Assembly: GCF_008121495.1 (NCBI RefSeq)
Contig: NZ_CP043051.1
Coordinates: 2,251,001 to 2,315,000, forward strand
Origin: Mediterraneibacter gnavus ATCC 29149
GTDB lineage: Bacteria; Bacillota; Clostridia; Lachnospirales; Lachnospiraceae
Direction: 5' to 3'
DNA length: 64,000 bases
Position 1 is the stretch's first letter. Each line of letters begins with the position of its first letter. A program made the position numbers and the translations under genes. This document shows positions 9,064 through 18,418 of this stretch, one piece after another. The notes under the pieces were generated by a model. It had not been told where the DNA came from and ran no database searches. It saw only the letters and a program-made list of their open reading frames with translations.

Positions 9064-10702
9064 CCTAACCCGGATAAACCGGAAAAGTTATTTTTATTTT
9101 CTACCCCTTGTGTTATTCTAAAGAAAAAGGGGGTTTTTATATGTTACTCACTGATAAATACGTTGATAAAATTCATGGCATCATTACCTGTTATGACCGC
9201 ATGATCATTCAGGGATATATCCCAAACTGGAGCCATGCGGAAGCAATGACTGCCTATATGAAACTCAACGGTATCCGTATTTTTGATTATCCCACCAGTT
9301 TCTCCCAGCCCCTTACGGAACAGGTCCGTCAGAATGCGGAAAAGATTGCTCACGAAAATGGAATGGAAATTGAGTTCATCCGAAAACTCCATGCTTTTCG
9401 AAAAGATGACCGCATCCAGAACATCATTGCCGAAACCGGAAAAACGGAAGGTCTGATCCATATCTTTTCTGCTATGGAATGCTGTAATACCTACAGGCCC
9501 TGGCATGATAAAACAACTGGGAAGACCTTCCTGAAGTTTGACCAGAGCAAGTGTCTTCATTACTATTTCTATTTTATCGACAGGGAACTTGGCCTTTGCT
9601 ATCTTCGTGTCCCTACATGGCCGCCTTTCCGTCTTCAGTTTTACATGAACGGTCATAACCTGCTCGCCTATAAGCTTGATAAAAAACAGCTTTCTTACCG
9701 GATGCAGGACAACGCGTTCCTTGAAATCTCCGATATTGAAACTGCTCAGAAACTTTCTGACCGTATCAACCCGCAAGGGCTCCATAAAGTTCTCGATGTC
9801 TTTGCCAGACGCTACAGTCCCGTTCCGGAATCTCTCGGGCTGGGTTATACCTGGACGGTTCAGCAGATCGAATGTGCCACGGATATCATGTTCCGTAAGC
9901 CGGAATACCTGGCACCAATCTATGATGAAATCATCCACACTGCGATATATACTGTGAAGCCTGACAACATCGCCACTTTCCTTGGACAGCGAATCACTTA
10001 TAACTGTACCAAAGAGATTGGCACAAACTATAATCAGCGCATCCTCGGAACGAGGATCAAGCACCACATGGGTGATGTGTCCATAAAAATGTATGACAAG
10101 TTTGGCTGTGTACTGCGAATTGAAAGCACCTGCAATGATATCAGTACGTTCCGTGTGGAGCGGGAAGTTCAGCATAGGGATGGAACATCCGATATTCGGA
10201 AAGCCCCTTTAAAAAAGAGTATTTACAGCTTATATCAGTTATTCACAATCCTGAAATCTGCGAATTACAGATACCTTGAATTTATCTCATCCTTTGATGA
10301 TCACAGCAGCGGCAGGAAGAAATTGGATGAAGTCAGTCATTCCCGGAGGGAAAAGGAACGAACCTATCGCGGATTCAACTTTTTTGATTCCCGTGATCTG
10401 TCTGTACTGGAAGCCATCAGCAAAGGGGAATACATGACATTCGGGATACAAGGAAAACAGATCCGCCAGCATCTTCCGAAAATCACTCCGTCTGCCATGA
10501 CAAGGATCTTTAAACGTCTGAAAGTCCATGGACTGATTGAAAAAATCCCAGGATCCTATAAATATTTGATAACGGCTCTTGGAAAAGAGATCATAGCTGC
10601 TGGTTTATCGATAAAAAACCTTATCCTTGTTCCGGCGCTTACATCTTGATTTTCCTGATGCCGAAATTTTGCCATTTTGCGTAGAAAATCATTTATAAGT
10701 GG
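9064..10702 (+). mobile_element. IS-like element encoding a 502-residue protein, copy 1, bounded by CCTAA
   Basis: This 1,639-base block is repeated almost perfectly at 50843-52480. Copy 1 is flanked by CCTAA at 9064-9068 and 10703-10707. Copy 2 also has CCTAA at both ends (50843-50847 and 52481-52485). The interrupted ABC gene becomes continuous when one CCTAA is kept, so CCTAA is either a 5-bp target duplication or a recombination core. No terminal inverted repeats are visible: the left end is CCCGGATAAACCGG and the right end is AATCATTTATAAGTGG. It carries one gene. Confidence 0.85.
9141..10649 (+). CDS. putative transposition protein of the CCTAA-bounded element (often labelled MarR-like)
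   Basis: This gene encodes 502 residues from the ATG at 9141, preceded by AAAAAGGGGG. Conserved blocks include LVHIFSAMECC-like HIFSAMECC, YRPWHDKTTGKTFLKFDQSKCLHYYFYFID, LRVPTWPPFRLQFYMNGHN, GTRIKHHMG, IKMYDKFG and a C-terminal winged helix (TRIFKRLKVHGLIEK). I recall similar proteins across many bacterial phyla, with automatic names such as MarR-family regulator because of that last domain. Being the only gene of a 1.6-kb duplicated element implies a mobility function. No DDE, HUH, tyrosine or serine recombinase motif is obvious. The catalytic mechanism is unknown. Confidence 0.7.
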   Translation: MLLTDKYVDKIHGIITCYDRMIIQGYIPNWSHAEAMTAYMKLNGIRIFDYPTSFSQPLTEQVRQNAEKIAHENGMEIEFIRKLHAFRKDDRIQNIIAETGKTEGLIHIFSAMECCNTYRPWHDKTTGKTFLKFDQSKCLHYYFYFIDRELGLCYLRVPTWPPFRLQFYMNGHNLLAYKLDKKQLSYRMQDNAFLEISDIETAQKLSDRINPQGLHKVLDVFARRYSPVPESLGLGYTWTVQQIECATDIMFRKPEYLAPIYDEIIHTAIYTVKPDNIATFLGQRITYNCTKEIGTNYNQRILGTRIKHHMGDVSIKMYDKFGCVLRIESTCNDISTFRVEREVQHRDGTSDIRKAPLKKSIYSLYQLFTILKSANYRYLEFISSFDDHSSGRKKLDEVSHSRREKERTYRGFNFFDSRDLSVLEAISKGEYMTFGIQGKQIRQHLPKITPSAMTRIFKRLKVHGLIEKIPGSYKYLITALGKEIIAAGLSIKNLILVPALTS

Positions 10703-11400
10703 CCTAATCAGAAAAAATGTGCATTGGATAATATCAGTTTTGAAATAAATAGGGGAGAAAAAGTAGCTTTAGTCGGTGTTAACGGTTCAGGGAAATCGAC
10801 GTTGAGTAAATTGATTCTGGGGCTCTATAAACCGGATAAGGGAGAAGTAATAACAGAAAAGAGTAAAACAGTTTCAAGTGAAGATAGAAGAACAGCCATT
10901 TTTCAAGAATATGCAAAATATAAGTTATCCGTAGAAGAAAATGTTAGAATATCAGATTTTGATAAGATGGAAAGCGCTCAGTCAAAAATTGATTTATTTT
11001 CTAAAGATATTAAGGTTGATTTACAGACAATTCTTGGAAGGGAATTTGGAAATATGGAGCTCTCTGGAGGACAATGGCAAAGTCTTGCTATTGCAAGAGG
11101 ATTTTACAGAGATGCCACTTTGTTGGTTCTTGATGAACCAACAGCAGCAATTGATCCAATTAAAGAAGATTATTATTATACACTTTTCAGACAAGAACTT
11201 AAAGATAAAACAGCGATTTTAGTTACACATCATTTGGCAAGTGTTAAAATCGCTGATTGCATTATTCTTCTTAAGGATGGAGAGATAAAAGAGATTGGGA
11301 GTTTTGATAACCTTATGGCGTTAAAGGGAGAGTTTTACAAAATATACTCGGCTCAAGCAGATGTATTTAGGAGTTAAGTAACAACATAAAACTTCTATAT

Positions 11401-11526
11401 GCATATGGCACATCCAAACGGCCGAGTTTGCGAAGCTGAACGGTCGCATCATCTTTGATTATTGGCACAGTCTCAGAGATAATAAGTGTATTCATCCATT
11501 GGATGAAAATACATTTATTACAGGAG
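11401..11526 (+). other. short open remnant before the istA fragment
   Basis: The frame WHIQTAEFAKLNGRIIFDYW continues through HSLRDNKCIHPLDENTFITGE to a stop near 11531. It has no start codon or ribosome site and looks like a scrap of an unrelated gene left by rearrangement. The LNGRIIFDYW stretch is only loosely like LNGIRIFDYP in the CCTAA element protein, which may be chance. Confidence 0.35.
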
Positions 11527-11534
11527 AATAATGT

Positions 11535-12446
11535 ATGCTAGACTACAAGAACATCATTATCAAACATTATGCGCTTTCTCTTTCAGGAAGCGGAATTGCC
11601 AGACAGCTGGGTGCAAGCAAATCGGGGGTGAATGACTTCTTAAGAGCATTTGATAAATGCGAGTCACTTTCCTATCCCCTTCCACCAGGTATCACGAATT
11701 ATGGAATCGCTGAGCTTGTATATGGTTCCGTACCTGGATCTGGAGGTCGTAATGAAAATATAGAGTATGCGGTATGTATTTGCTGGGGAATCTTAAGTTT
11801 TAACAAAACATATCAATTTTATCATGTTTCTATCAGTACTGCGGATTTTTTGATTTTATTGCAAAATAGCTGGAACTTTGGGATCATGATACTTCCGTTT
11901 ACCGTTTTTCTGGTGATGCGATGTAAACAAGATAGTTTAAATGTCCAAAGACTGCTGCGATATGGAAGCAGGAGTAAGATGCTGGGGATTCAATTTATGG
12001 AAAGCGCAATCTATGCGATATACCATGCCCTGGCAGTGGTTTTGATTGAAAGTATTGCGGCGTATTCCTTAACGGGAGTATGGATTAACTGGAATGAAAT
12101 AGGAAGTTTATTTTATTCTCAAACAGGAGCTGTGGCAGATGCGGGCTTTTTGGGTGTGGCAATTACAGTGGGCATGCTGTATTTTTTGAAATATATGATA
12201 GTGTTTGGTTTTTTGGATTTATTATTTTGGAATCCCAGATATATGTTTACCGTATGGATTTTGCTGATCGTACTGGCAGGAACAGATCGTTTGGGAAATA
12301 CAGGATTTTATCAAATCTTTTCGGTTTCATTTGGAGGATGGAATTCTCCGAGGTCAATTTTTACATTGATACTGGGGGGAATCGTGATAATTGGTACAGA
12401 ATATTTGGCAGGTGTGGTGAAAATCAGGAAACAAGACATTTTTTAG
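11535..12446 (+). pseudogene. chimera: IS21 istA N-terminus fused in frame to an ABC permease
   Basis: Residues 1 to about 73 (MLDYKNIIIKHYALSLSG, then GIARQLGASKSGVNDFLRAF) are the helix-turn-helix start of an IS21-family IstA transposase. From about residue 74 (NIEYAVCICWG) the protein is an ABC-2-type membrane subunit with about six hydrophobic segments, ending KIRKQDIF. The rest of IstA and all of IstB are missing, as is the permease N-terminus. The join is in frame, so a 303-residue fusion could be made, with a GGAG site before the ATG. It precedes an intact ABC ATPase gene, so it may be a decayed or altered permease subunit. Confidence 0.8.
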
Positions 12447-12471
12447 CAGACGAGACAGGATGGTGTGAACA

Positions 12472-13113
12472 ATGTTTTTAGAAGTGAAACATATCAGCAA
12501 ACAAATTGGTGCGGATGAAGTATTAAAGGATATTACAATTTCTATGAAAAAGGGGAAAATATACGGTTTTCAAGGGAAAAATGGATGCGGAAAATCAATG
12601 TTGATGCGGGTGATTTGTGGTCTGGTCATTCCTACAGATGGCAGCGTTACCATTGATGGAGAACAGCTTGGAAAAGAACTGTCGTTTCCGCGAAGTTTGG
12701 GAATGATGATTGAAAAGCCGGGATTTTTGGGAGCTTATACAGGCTTGCAAAATTTAGAAATACTTGCAGCAATCAGAAATCAAGTGAAGAAAAAAGAAAT
12801 CGAAGACGTATTGACACGCGTTGGTTTAGAAGACGTGATGCATAAAAAATATCGGAAATATTCGCTTGGGATGAAACAAAAGTTGGGAATTGCGGCGGCA
12901 CTTATGGAAAAGCCGGATATTTTAATTTTGGATGAACCAGCAAATGCACTGGATGAGAAGAGTGAAGAACGGCTTTGGAATATTGTGAAAGAAGAAAAAG
13001 GAAGGGGAGCGCTAGTAATTGTTTCATGCCATACATCAGAAGTGTTGGAGTCTGTGGCAGATGAAATTTATCGAATGGATTGTGGGCAGGTGAAAGAACA
13101 TATTGTATGTTAG
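12472..13113 (+). CDS. ABC transporter ATP-binding protein
   Basis: This 213-residue ATPase of the bacitracin/multidrug-export type (BcrA-like) has Walker A GKNGCGKSM (about 34-42), signature YSLGMKQKLGIA (about 128-139), Walker B ILILDEPANALDE (about 148-160) and a switch His in SCHTSEV. It lies 25 bases after the chimeric permease and 13 bases before the next gene, in one operon with two membrane proteins, both damaged. With no intact permease it is likely non-functional as a transporter unless it pairs elsewhere. Confidence 0.88.
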   Translation: MFLEVKHISKQIGADEVLKDITISMKKGKIYGFQGKNGCGKSMLMRVICGLVIPTDGSVTIDGEQLGKELSFPRSLGMMIEKPGFLGAYTGLQNLEILAAIRNQVKKKEIEDVLTRVGLEDVMHKKYRKYSLGMKQKLGIAAALMEKPDILILDEPANALDEKSEERLWNIVKEEKGRGALVIVSCHTSEVLESVADEIYRMDCGQVKEHIVC

Positions 13114-13126
13114 GTAAGGTGAGACT

Positions 13127-13684
13127 ATGAAAAAGAAATGGATATGGACAACAGGATTTTTGTTATTGATGGTTGGAATTATTACCGTAGGGTATGTTCG
13201 GATCAATCGTCAGTTTCCAAGGAGTGTTGAGAAAAAAATAGAAATGGGAAAATTCGTAGAATTTCAGGAAGGAATTTATCTGAAAATTGATCGAGTTGAC
13301 CTGCTGACAAATCAAGAAAGAGACGCGCTTTATAAAAAGGCAGAAGAAACGCCACTTTGTGAATCCAAAATTTGGAATGTACACTTTATCTTGGAAAATC
13401 GAACGAATGAAAATAAGAAGTATGAAATGACAAGCTTAAATTTAGAAACAAAAGGTGGATCGTCGGGAATCTCAGCGTTATTTTTTAGTGTCCTTAAGGA
13501 AGAAGTTGGAGAAAGTTTACAGGGACATGGAATTATGAAATCTGGAGAAAGAAAAGAAGTGATATGTCCATACGAATTGTTGTCGAACTATTTTACAAAA
13601 AAGCAATGGAATGATATAGAAAGTCGGGAAAAGTGGATCACGTTTGCTTCTTATCCGGAAAAAGTGATGATGCAGCTCGAGTAA
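13127..13684 (+). CDS. membrane-anchored extracytoplasmic protein of the ABC operon
   Basis: This gene encodes 185 residues: a positively charged start (MKKKW), one N-terminal membrane anchor (about residues 5-25) and a soluble domain outside the membrane. No cysteine lipobox is seen. It resembles DUF5028-like proteins that accompany small ABC operons, as far as I recall, but no function is known. The RBS GTAAGGTGAG precedes the ATG by 6 bases. It lies between the ATPase gene and a permease gene, suggesting an accessory subunit of the transporter. Confidence 0.6.
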   Translation: MKKKWIWTTGFLLLMVGIITVGYVRINRQFPRSVEKKIEMGKFVEFQEGIYLKIDRVDLLTNQERDALYKKAEETPLCESKIWNVHFILENRTNENKKYEMTSLNLETKGGSSGISALFFSVLKEEVGESLQGHGIMKSGERKEVICPYELLSNYFTKKQWNDIESREKWITFASYPEKVMMQLE

Positions 13685-13706
13685 TTTGGGAGGAGCAGAT
13701 TGAAAA

Positions 13707-14512
13707 ATGAAAAAATATCAGAACTTTTTTCGAACAGAACAGATAAAAAAATATTTGCCTCTTATGATTTTAATTTGTATTCACTGCAGATGGTTACAAG
13801 TAAATGTTGAAATATTTGGAGAAATCCGGCAAACAGACTATTCCCTTTTCTTATCGGATTATGCAATCAGTTTTTTTAAAGGAACGATACCGCCATCAGA
13901 ACAGGAAGTATTTAATATTCCTTCATTGTGGTCATTCTATTTTATTTACTTTTTCGCAATTACAGGATATGAAAGTAGTCAGATTTTTTCGAAATTTGAA
14001 CAGCAGAAACTTATTCGTCAGGGTAAGAGAAAACATTGGTGGTATCTGAAGTTTTTTCAGATTTTGAAGGAAACGGCAATATATCTTGTAATTACTTATG
14101 TAACAATGGGTATCTATGGAATCTGTACAGATGCTAAGATAGGGGGACTTTCTAGAGAATTACAGTTTCAATATAACGGATTAAAGTTGCAAGAGGTTTC
14201 TGCGATACAATTGCTTATCTATTTAGTTATATTGCCGTATCTTGTTATGGTTGCAATGCATGTGTTCAGTATGTGATGGCGATGGAAATCAATGTGGTAA
14301 TTAGTTTCTTAATTATGGTAATCATACTGGTCGGTTCGGTATTTTTTGAAACGCCTTTTTTAGTATACAATTATTTGATGCTGATACGTCAGGAAGAAAT
14401 CATGTCTACAGGAGTAAATGCGTGGATTGGCATGGGAATGTCTCTGTTTCTTATATGTGGGATGGTCTTGATTGAAAAGCAATTTGTCCAAAAGAAAGAT
14501 TTCTTATTGTAG
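13707..14512 (+). pseudogene. ABC-2-type permease with a frameshift
   Basis: The first frame (13707-14276) encodes 189 residues with about four membrane segments and ends at LVMVAMHVFSM. A second overlapping frame (14273-14512, open upstream as CVQYVMAMEINVV) continues with two more membrane segments to EKQFVQKKDFLL. Together they have the length and six-segment layout of a small ABC permease, so a one-base change near 14255-14270 probably split one gene. The C-terminal ending resembles that of the chimeric permease upstream (KIRKQDIF versus QKKDFLL). Confidence 0.7.
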
Positions 14513-14554
14513 AGTCTGAAAAAGATTTGAAATATTATACATTTATGATGAAAC

Positions 14555-15835
14555 TAATGTGCTGTATCGTTGATATTTAACATTACTACTGCATCTTATT
14601 CAGATGCAGTAGTAAATGTCGGATACAAGGAATTCAATTTAATTCTTGCATCCTCCGTTCGAAATTGCCAGTTTACCTTTGCGGCTACGGTATTTCGTTC
14701 AACTTCCCATGCTGATAATTCCTTACGAAGATTTGAAATATTATCAATCCTTCTGTTCAAACATTGTCTGGTCATGACGTTAAGTTCGATTTCTGCAATA
14801 TCAAGGCAGCTGCCATGTTTTGGTGTGTAGTGAATCTCCAACCGTTTCATGATTCTTCTGGCTTCATCAGCAGGGTAACGTTTGTACAATGATGCTGGTT
14901 TATGTGTATTAAGATTATCCATTACAAGAATTATTTTTTCTACATCTGGATACATGACATCGGCAAGATATTTGATTTCTTCTGCCCAGTCAATTGCAGT
15001 CCTATGTTCCCGAACACTTACATGATGAGCTCCACCAAGCGGTTCTACGAATGCAAAAATGCTGCATGTACCATTTCTGACATACTCAGAATCTACTTTC
15101 TGGTCATTGCCGGGGCGCATAGGAAGTGGGGATCTTGCCTCGCCAAGTAACTGATATGGTTTTTCGTCCATACAAACAACGGGGCGTTGTGGGTTATATG
15201 GAAGTTCGTATACATCGAGAACATCCTCCATACAAGCTATAAATTCTGCGTCCTCTCTTGAGGGAATGCACCAGTATTCATTTTTGTGAGGTCGAAGTTT
15301 GTTTTTTTTAAGGCTCTACGGATAGCATCTTTGCTAACCGGTGTATCAAGCACTACTTTGGCTTCTTTTTCCAGCAGACGCAAAGTCCATCTGGAATGAC
15401 CTTCTGGAACAGGACCGCAGGCAAGTTCAATAATACGTGCTTCTGCACGTCCATCAAGGATACGCCTTGCATTGTCGGAATTGATATTTCTTTTGAACTC
15501 GGTAACCGCTTCAATGCCACCGGAAAAATATTTGGTCACTGTATTCGTTACAGTTGTCAGGCAAACACCATTTGATCTTGCGGATTGCTCATGGGTTAAT
15601 ACTTTCCCATGAGCCTCATCCAAATCAATAATAATCTGGCATCTGCTTCGAATAGTTTTAGATGTATTACTTTTGCGAATTATAGATTTTAATGTCTTCA
15701 ATTCATCATCTGTAAGTTTAATGACATATTTTCTTGGTCTTGCCATATAAATCACCGCCGTTTTCTTTTATTTTAACATGAAGCGGCTATAATAGCTATA
15801 AATATTTAGTTAAATGTCAACAATACAGTACACTA
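14555..15835 (-). mobile_element. IS630-family insertion sequence
   Basis: The element is bounded by TA dinucleotides, the IS630 target. The left end 14555-14581 and the right end 15809-15835 are 27-bp inverted repeats that match at 23 positions, beginning TAATGTGCTG and TAGTGTACTG. It holds one transposase split over two frames on the minus strand. It is complete at both ends and may still be mobile. It lies between the broken ABC operon and a broken amidase gene. Confidence 0.9.
14596..15755 (-). CDS. IS630-family transposase (two frames joined by -1 frameshifting)
   Basis: The upstream frame (15755 down to 15237) carries the N-terminal helix-turn-helix domains. The downstream frame (open from about 15300, ending 14596) carries the DDE domain: VVCMDEKPYQLL, VMDNLNTH and a late Glu in DIAEIELNVM. 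The join lies at a run of eight A (TTA AAA AAA ACA) where slipping back one base gives LKKNKLRPHKNEYW then IPSREDAEFIACMED. That restores the usual family sequence. Programmed -1 frameshifting is known in IS630, so this is read as a functional gene. Confidence 0.88.
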
Positions 15836-16126
15836 AATTATATTAAATACAGATCACGCTTTCCTGAAAAATCTGTTGCCATGACTTGTAAAACTACCGG
15901 AAGAAATTCGAAAGCTAGGGAACCAGTGATTGTCAGGATTGGCGGTGCTTAATTTTTCAAGGTAAGCGTTATCGAGTAGTTACGAATCAATTTGATTTAT
16001 TTGACTTTTAAGGTCAAAAATTTGCACTTAAAAGTCAAAATATTGAAATAGAGATGCAGCATGGTAAAAATTTTTAAAATAAAGGAATAGCATTCTATGC
16101 CGATTTTTGATTTATAAGAGGAGGAA
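15836..16126. other. intergenic remnant DNA
   Basis: No intact gene was seen. A 23-codon open stretch at 15881-15952 (ending AREPVIVRIGGA) looks like the decayed end of a coding sequence. The rest is AT-rich, with a ribosome site (GAGGAGG) just before 16133. Confidence 0.5.
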
Positions 16127-16132
16127 ATGATT

Positions 16133-16772
16133 ATGAAGAAAGGAATAGCTCTTATTTTAGGCTTAACGATTTGGGTTTCGGGAACATCTACAGTAATGGC
16201 AGAAGAAAATATATCGGAAGTTAACAGTGTGTATACATGCCAGAATACATATGAAAGTAGATTGCCCTTAGAAGTGACGTATACAGCCAAAAGAAGCTTA
16301 CGCTCTTATCAACGCAAAAGAATATGCAAGAGCTCATGCAATTATTCCAGACTTTAGCTATCGTGTATATTTGAGCGATTGTACAAATTTCGCTTCACAC
16401 ATTTTGCGAGAAGGCGGTTTTGATCCAAATCCAGATTGGCATTATAATGGCGATTTGTATCCTACAGGTAATTTAATTTGGATTCAGGCTTCAGGTTTTG
16501 TACAGTATTGGTCACTTATAAGGGGCTATTTGGGTGAGGTTTGCACTGATGCAACCGAAGTAAACGCTTATGCTGATGAGGGTGACTTCTTAGTATGGAA
16601 GAATTCTGACACTTATGAATGGTATCATACACAATTTGTTCAATCCAAAAACATGCTGGCAGAAATAAGTTGTACACAGCATACACCGAATTATTTTAAT
16701 GTTAATTTTAACAGTCGTGTAGACAGCACTACTTTTGACACTAACAAGGTTTATATAGTAGATATGCCGTAA
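16133..16772 (+). pseudogene. secreted amidase (Amidase_6 type), frameshifted
   Basis: The start at 16133 follows GAGGAGG by 8 bases and gives a clear signal peptide (MKKGIALILGLTIWVSGTSTVMA). Near 16285 the frame changes. The second frame reads PKEAYALINAKEYARAHA, then FSYRVYLSDCTNFASHILREGG with the putative catalytic Cys, and later WYHTQFV with a His. Such secreted NlpC/P60-like amidases act on cell-wall or peptide amides. The frame change splits the signal peptide from the catalytic part, so the gene is probably dead unless the change is a sequencing error. Confidence 0.8.
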
Positions 16773-16876
16773 GCGCCAAATATTTCTGCGGAGTTCCTAA
16801 TCCACAAGTTCAGTTCCCCTATAATCGTAGTTGATAGATATTTAGACTATTTTACTACAATTATAGAGGATAGGGT

Positions 16877-17134
16877 ATGACAGGTACTCACAAAGCCCGT
16901 GTTTCGATGGCGGCACACGGGCTTATCAATGAATGCCGCTACAGCGGCATGACAGATGCTGATTGGTGTCGTGAAAACGACATTTCAGTAAGCACTTTTA
17001 TAACTGGGGAAGTCACTGTCGGAAAGTGACAACGGAACAGATTCCAGTAGCGAATTATGTTCATCTTGAGATTCCTCATCCGAAACAGTGCGTGATCCCA
17101 ATTGACATTGTTCCGGAACAGCATACAGCATCCT
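16877..17134 (+). pseudogene. IS66 TnpA remnant
   Basis: The frame MTGTHKARVSMAAHGLINEC then RYSGMTDADWCRENDIS is the start of an IS66 accessory protein TnpA. It parallels the intact copy at 19753 (SGLTDHQWCVEHDIK). A frameshift follows near 17005, and the continuation (VTTEQIPVANYVHLEIPHP) runs in another frame to about 17134. The IS3 copy lies just downstream and separates it from the IS66 TnpC remnant at 18419. Confidence 0.75.
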
Positions 17135-17174
17135 AGATGCAGATTCATTTCTATTCACTAGAAGGATTATTATT

Positions 17175-17522
17175 ATGTCTCGAACAAGAAGAAATTTCTC
17201 TGCCAAATTCAAATCAGAATTAGTGATTGAACTGCTCAAAGGAGAAAAAGACTTAAATACAATCGCAACCGAAAACAATATTCAGCCGAATCTTCTCCGC
17301 AACTGGAAGAAGGAGTTCCTCGATAAAGCATCCGTGGTTTTTAATGACACACGAGAGGATAATCTGAAAGAAAAACTCGCTTTAGAACGCAAGGAAAAAG
17401 CTGAATATGCGAAAAAAGTTGGCCAGCTCACCATGCAGGTGGATTGGTTGAAAAAAAAATCTGAAGAAACACTTGGACCTGACTACGAGAGTAAATTTAG
17501 TCCAAAACCTTTTGAAGACTAA
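17175..17522 (+). CDS. IS3-family transposase OrfA
   Basis: This 115-residue helix-turn-helix protein of the IS3 OrfA type (ELVIELLKGEKDLNTIATEN, then LLRNWKKEFLDKAS) has a C-terminal leucine-zipper-like coil (EKLALERKEKAEYAKKVGQL). It binds element ends and pairs with OrfB. It overlaps orfB by 50 bases, with orfB in the +1 frame. A run of nine A near 17451 is a possible slippage site, but a simple -1 slip would not enter the orfB frame. Confidence 0.88.
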   Translation: MSRTRRNFSAKFKSELVIELLKGEKDLNTIATENNIQPNLLRNWKKEFLDKASVVFNDTREDNLKEKLALERKEKAEYAKKVGQLTMQVDWLKKKSEETLGPDYESKFSPKPFED

Positions 17523-18333
17523 AGAACTTCCAGTTAAAACAGGAGCTACACTTCTTGATATCAATCGTACCAGTGTTTATTACAAGGGCATGCCCATATC
17601 TCAGGAGGAGTTGGATTGCAAATCGATCATAGATCGATTACACACGGCTAATCCGGCCTGGGGAGCACGACAACTGTCTGCTCAACTGAAGAAGCGTGGG
17701 CATCAGGTTGGTCGCCGGAAAACGCGCCGTTATATGAATGAAATGGGGATTGATCCAATTTATCCAAAAATGAACCTTTCTAAACGTATGCGACAGGCTA
17801 AAGTCTGCCCGTATCTGCTACGTAACGCCGTTATCGACCGTCCAAATCAGGCATGGTCAATCGACATTACATACATCCCCATTAAGCGTGGATTTCTGTA
17901 TCTGACCGCTGTGATTGACTGGTACAGCCGCTGTATCGTTGGCTGGGAAGTCGATGATACTCTGGATACCAGAATGGTCATAACTGCGTTAAAAAAGGCG
18001 TTTATAGTGGCAAAACCTGTTATCCTGAATTCAGATCAGGGCTGTCAGTTTACAAGCAATGAGTACATGAATTTCCTCAAAGAGAACCAGATCCGTCAAA
18101 GCATGGATGGTAAAAGCCGGTGGGCTGACAATATCATGATTGAACGATGGTTCCGAAGCTTCAAGTACGAGGAAGCATATCTGACCCAATATAACAATAT
18201 CAGAGAAGCACGGAAGGCAATCGGTAAATATGTGCACACTTACAACTTTGAACGTTGTCATTCTGCACTCAATAATCAAACACCGGCATCCTGCTATTAT
18301 CCGATTCTGTTACTGGATGATCATGCAGCCTAA
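17473..18333 (+). CDS. IS3-family transposase OrfB (DDE integrase)
   Basis: This 286-residue protein carries an rve-type integrase core. Catalytic Asp lies in WSIDITYIP (about 138), Asp in NSDQGCQFTS (about 198) and Glu in NIMIERWFRSFKYE (about 234). The frame begins at a TTG at 17473 inside orfA, so it is made either by frameshifting or from this start. A G-rich inverted repeat (GGGGGATTTTCTCCCC, 18333-18350) follows the stop codon. The gene appears intact. Confidence 0.9.
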   Translation: MDLTTRVNLVQNLLKTKELPVKTGATLLDINRTSVYYKGMPISQEELDCKSIIDRLHTANPAWGARQLSAQLKKRGHQVGRRKTRRYMNEMGIDPIYPKMNLSKRMRQAKVCPYLLRNAVIDRPNQAWSIDITYIPIKRGFLYLTAVIDWYSRCIVGWEVDDTLDTRMVITALKKAFIVAKPVILNSDQGCQFTSNEYMNFLKENQIRQSMDGKSRWADNIMIERWFRSFKYEEAYLTQYNNIREARKAIGKYVHTYNFERCHSALNNQTPASCYYPILLLDDHAA

Positions 18334-18418
18334 GGGGGGATTTTCTCCCCTACCCAGTTACATATATCAGTTCATTATAAAAAGCTTAGATTTTTGTCTT
18401 GACAACTGAACCACTATA

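Larger units (their letters stand above)
8005..11377 (+). pseudogene. ABC exporter (membrane plus ATPase) interrupted by a CCTAA-flanked element
   Basis: The first part (8005-9068) encodes an ABC transmembrane domain with about six hydrophobic segments and the start of the ATPase (FRNVSFTYP). The second part (10703-11377) continues with ALDNISFE, Walker A GVNGSGKST, signature LSGGQWQSLA, Walker B LLVLDEPTAAIDP and VTHHLA. Removing 9064-10702 restores one frame across TYPNQKKCALDN, proving the insertion. With its upstream partner it would have formed a heterodimeric exporter. The substrate is unknown. The DNA is AT-rich compared with the core genes. Confidence 0.93.
17160..18418 (+). mobile_element. 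IS3-family element, copy 1
   Basis: These 1,259 bases are shared with 46697-47955, differing by one base I noticed (Ala versus Asp codon in orfB). The block begins AGAAGGATTATT just before orfA and ends GAACCACTATA after orfB. Outer flanks differ between copies. No clear terminal inverted repeat was found at the left end, so the true ends may extend slightly. It sits inside an IS66 remnant. Confidence 0.85.

Noticed and set aside
9144..10175. 343-codon minus-strand frame inside the CCTAA element, also at 50923-51954
   Set aside because: It is the antisense of a well-supported gene, lacks a ribosome site and has no recognisable domains. It exists only because of base composition.
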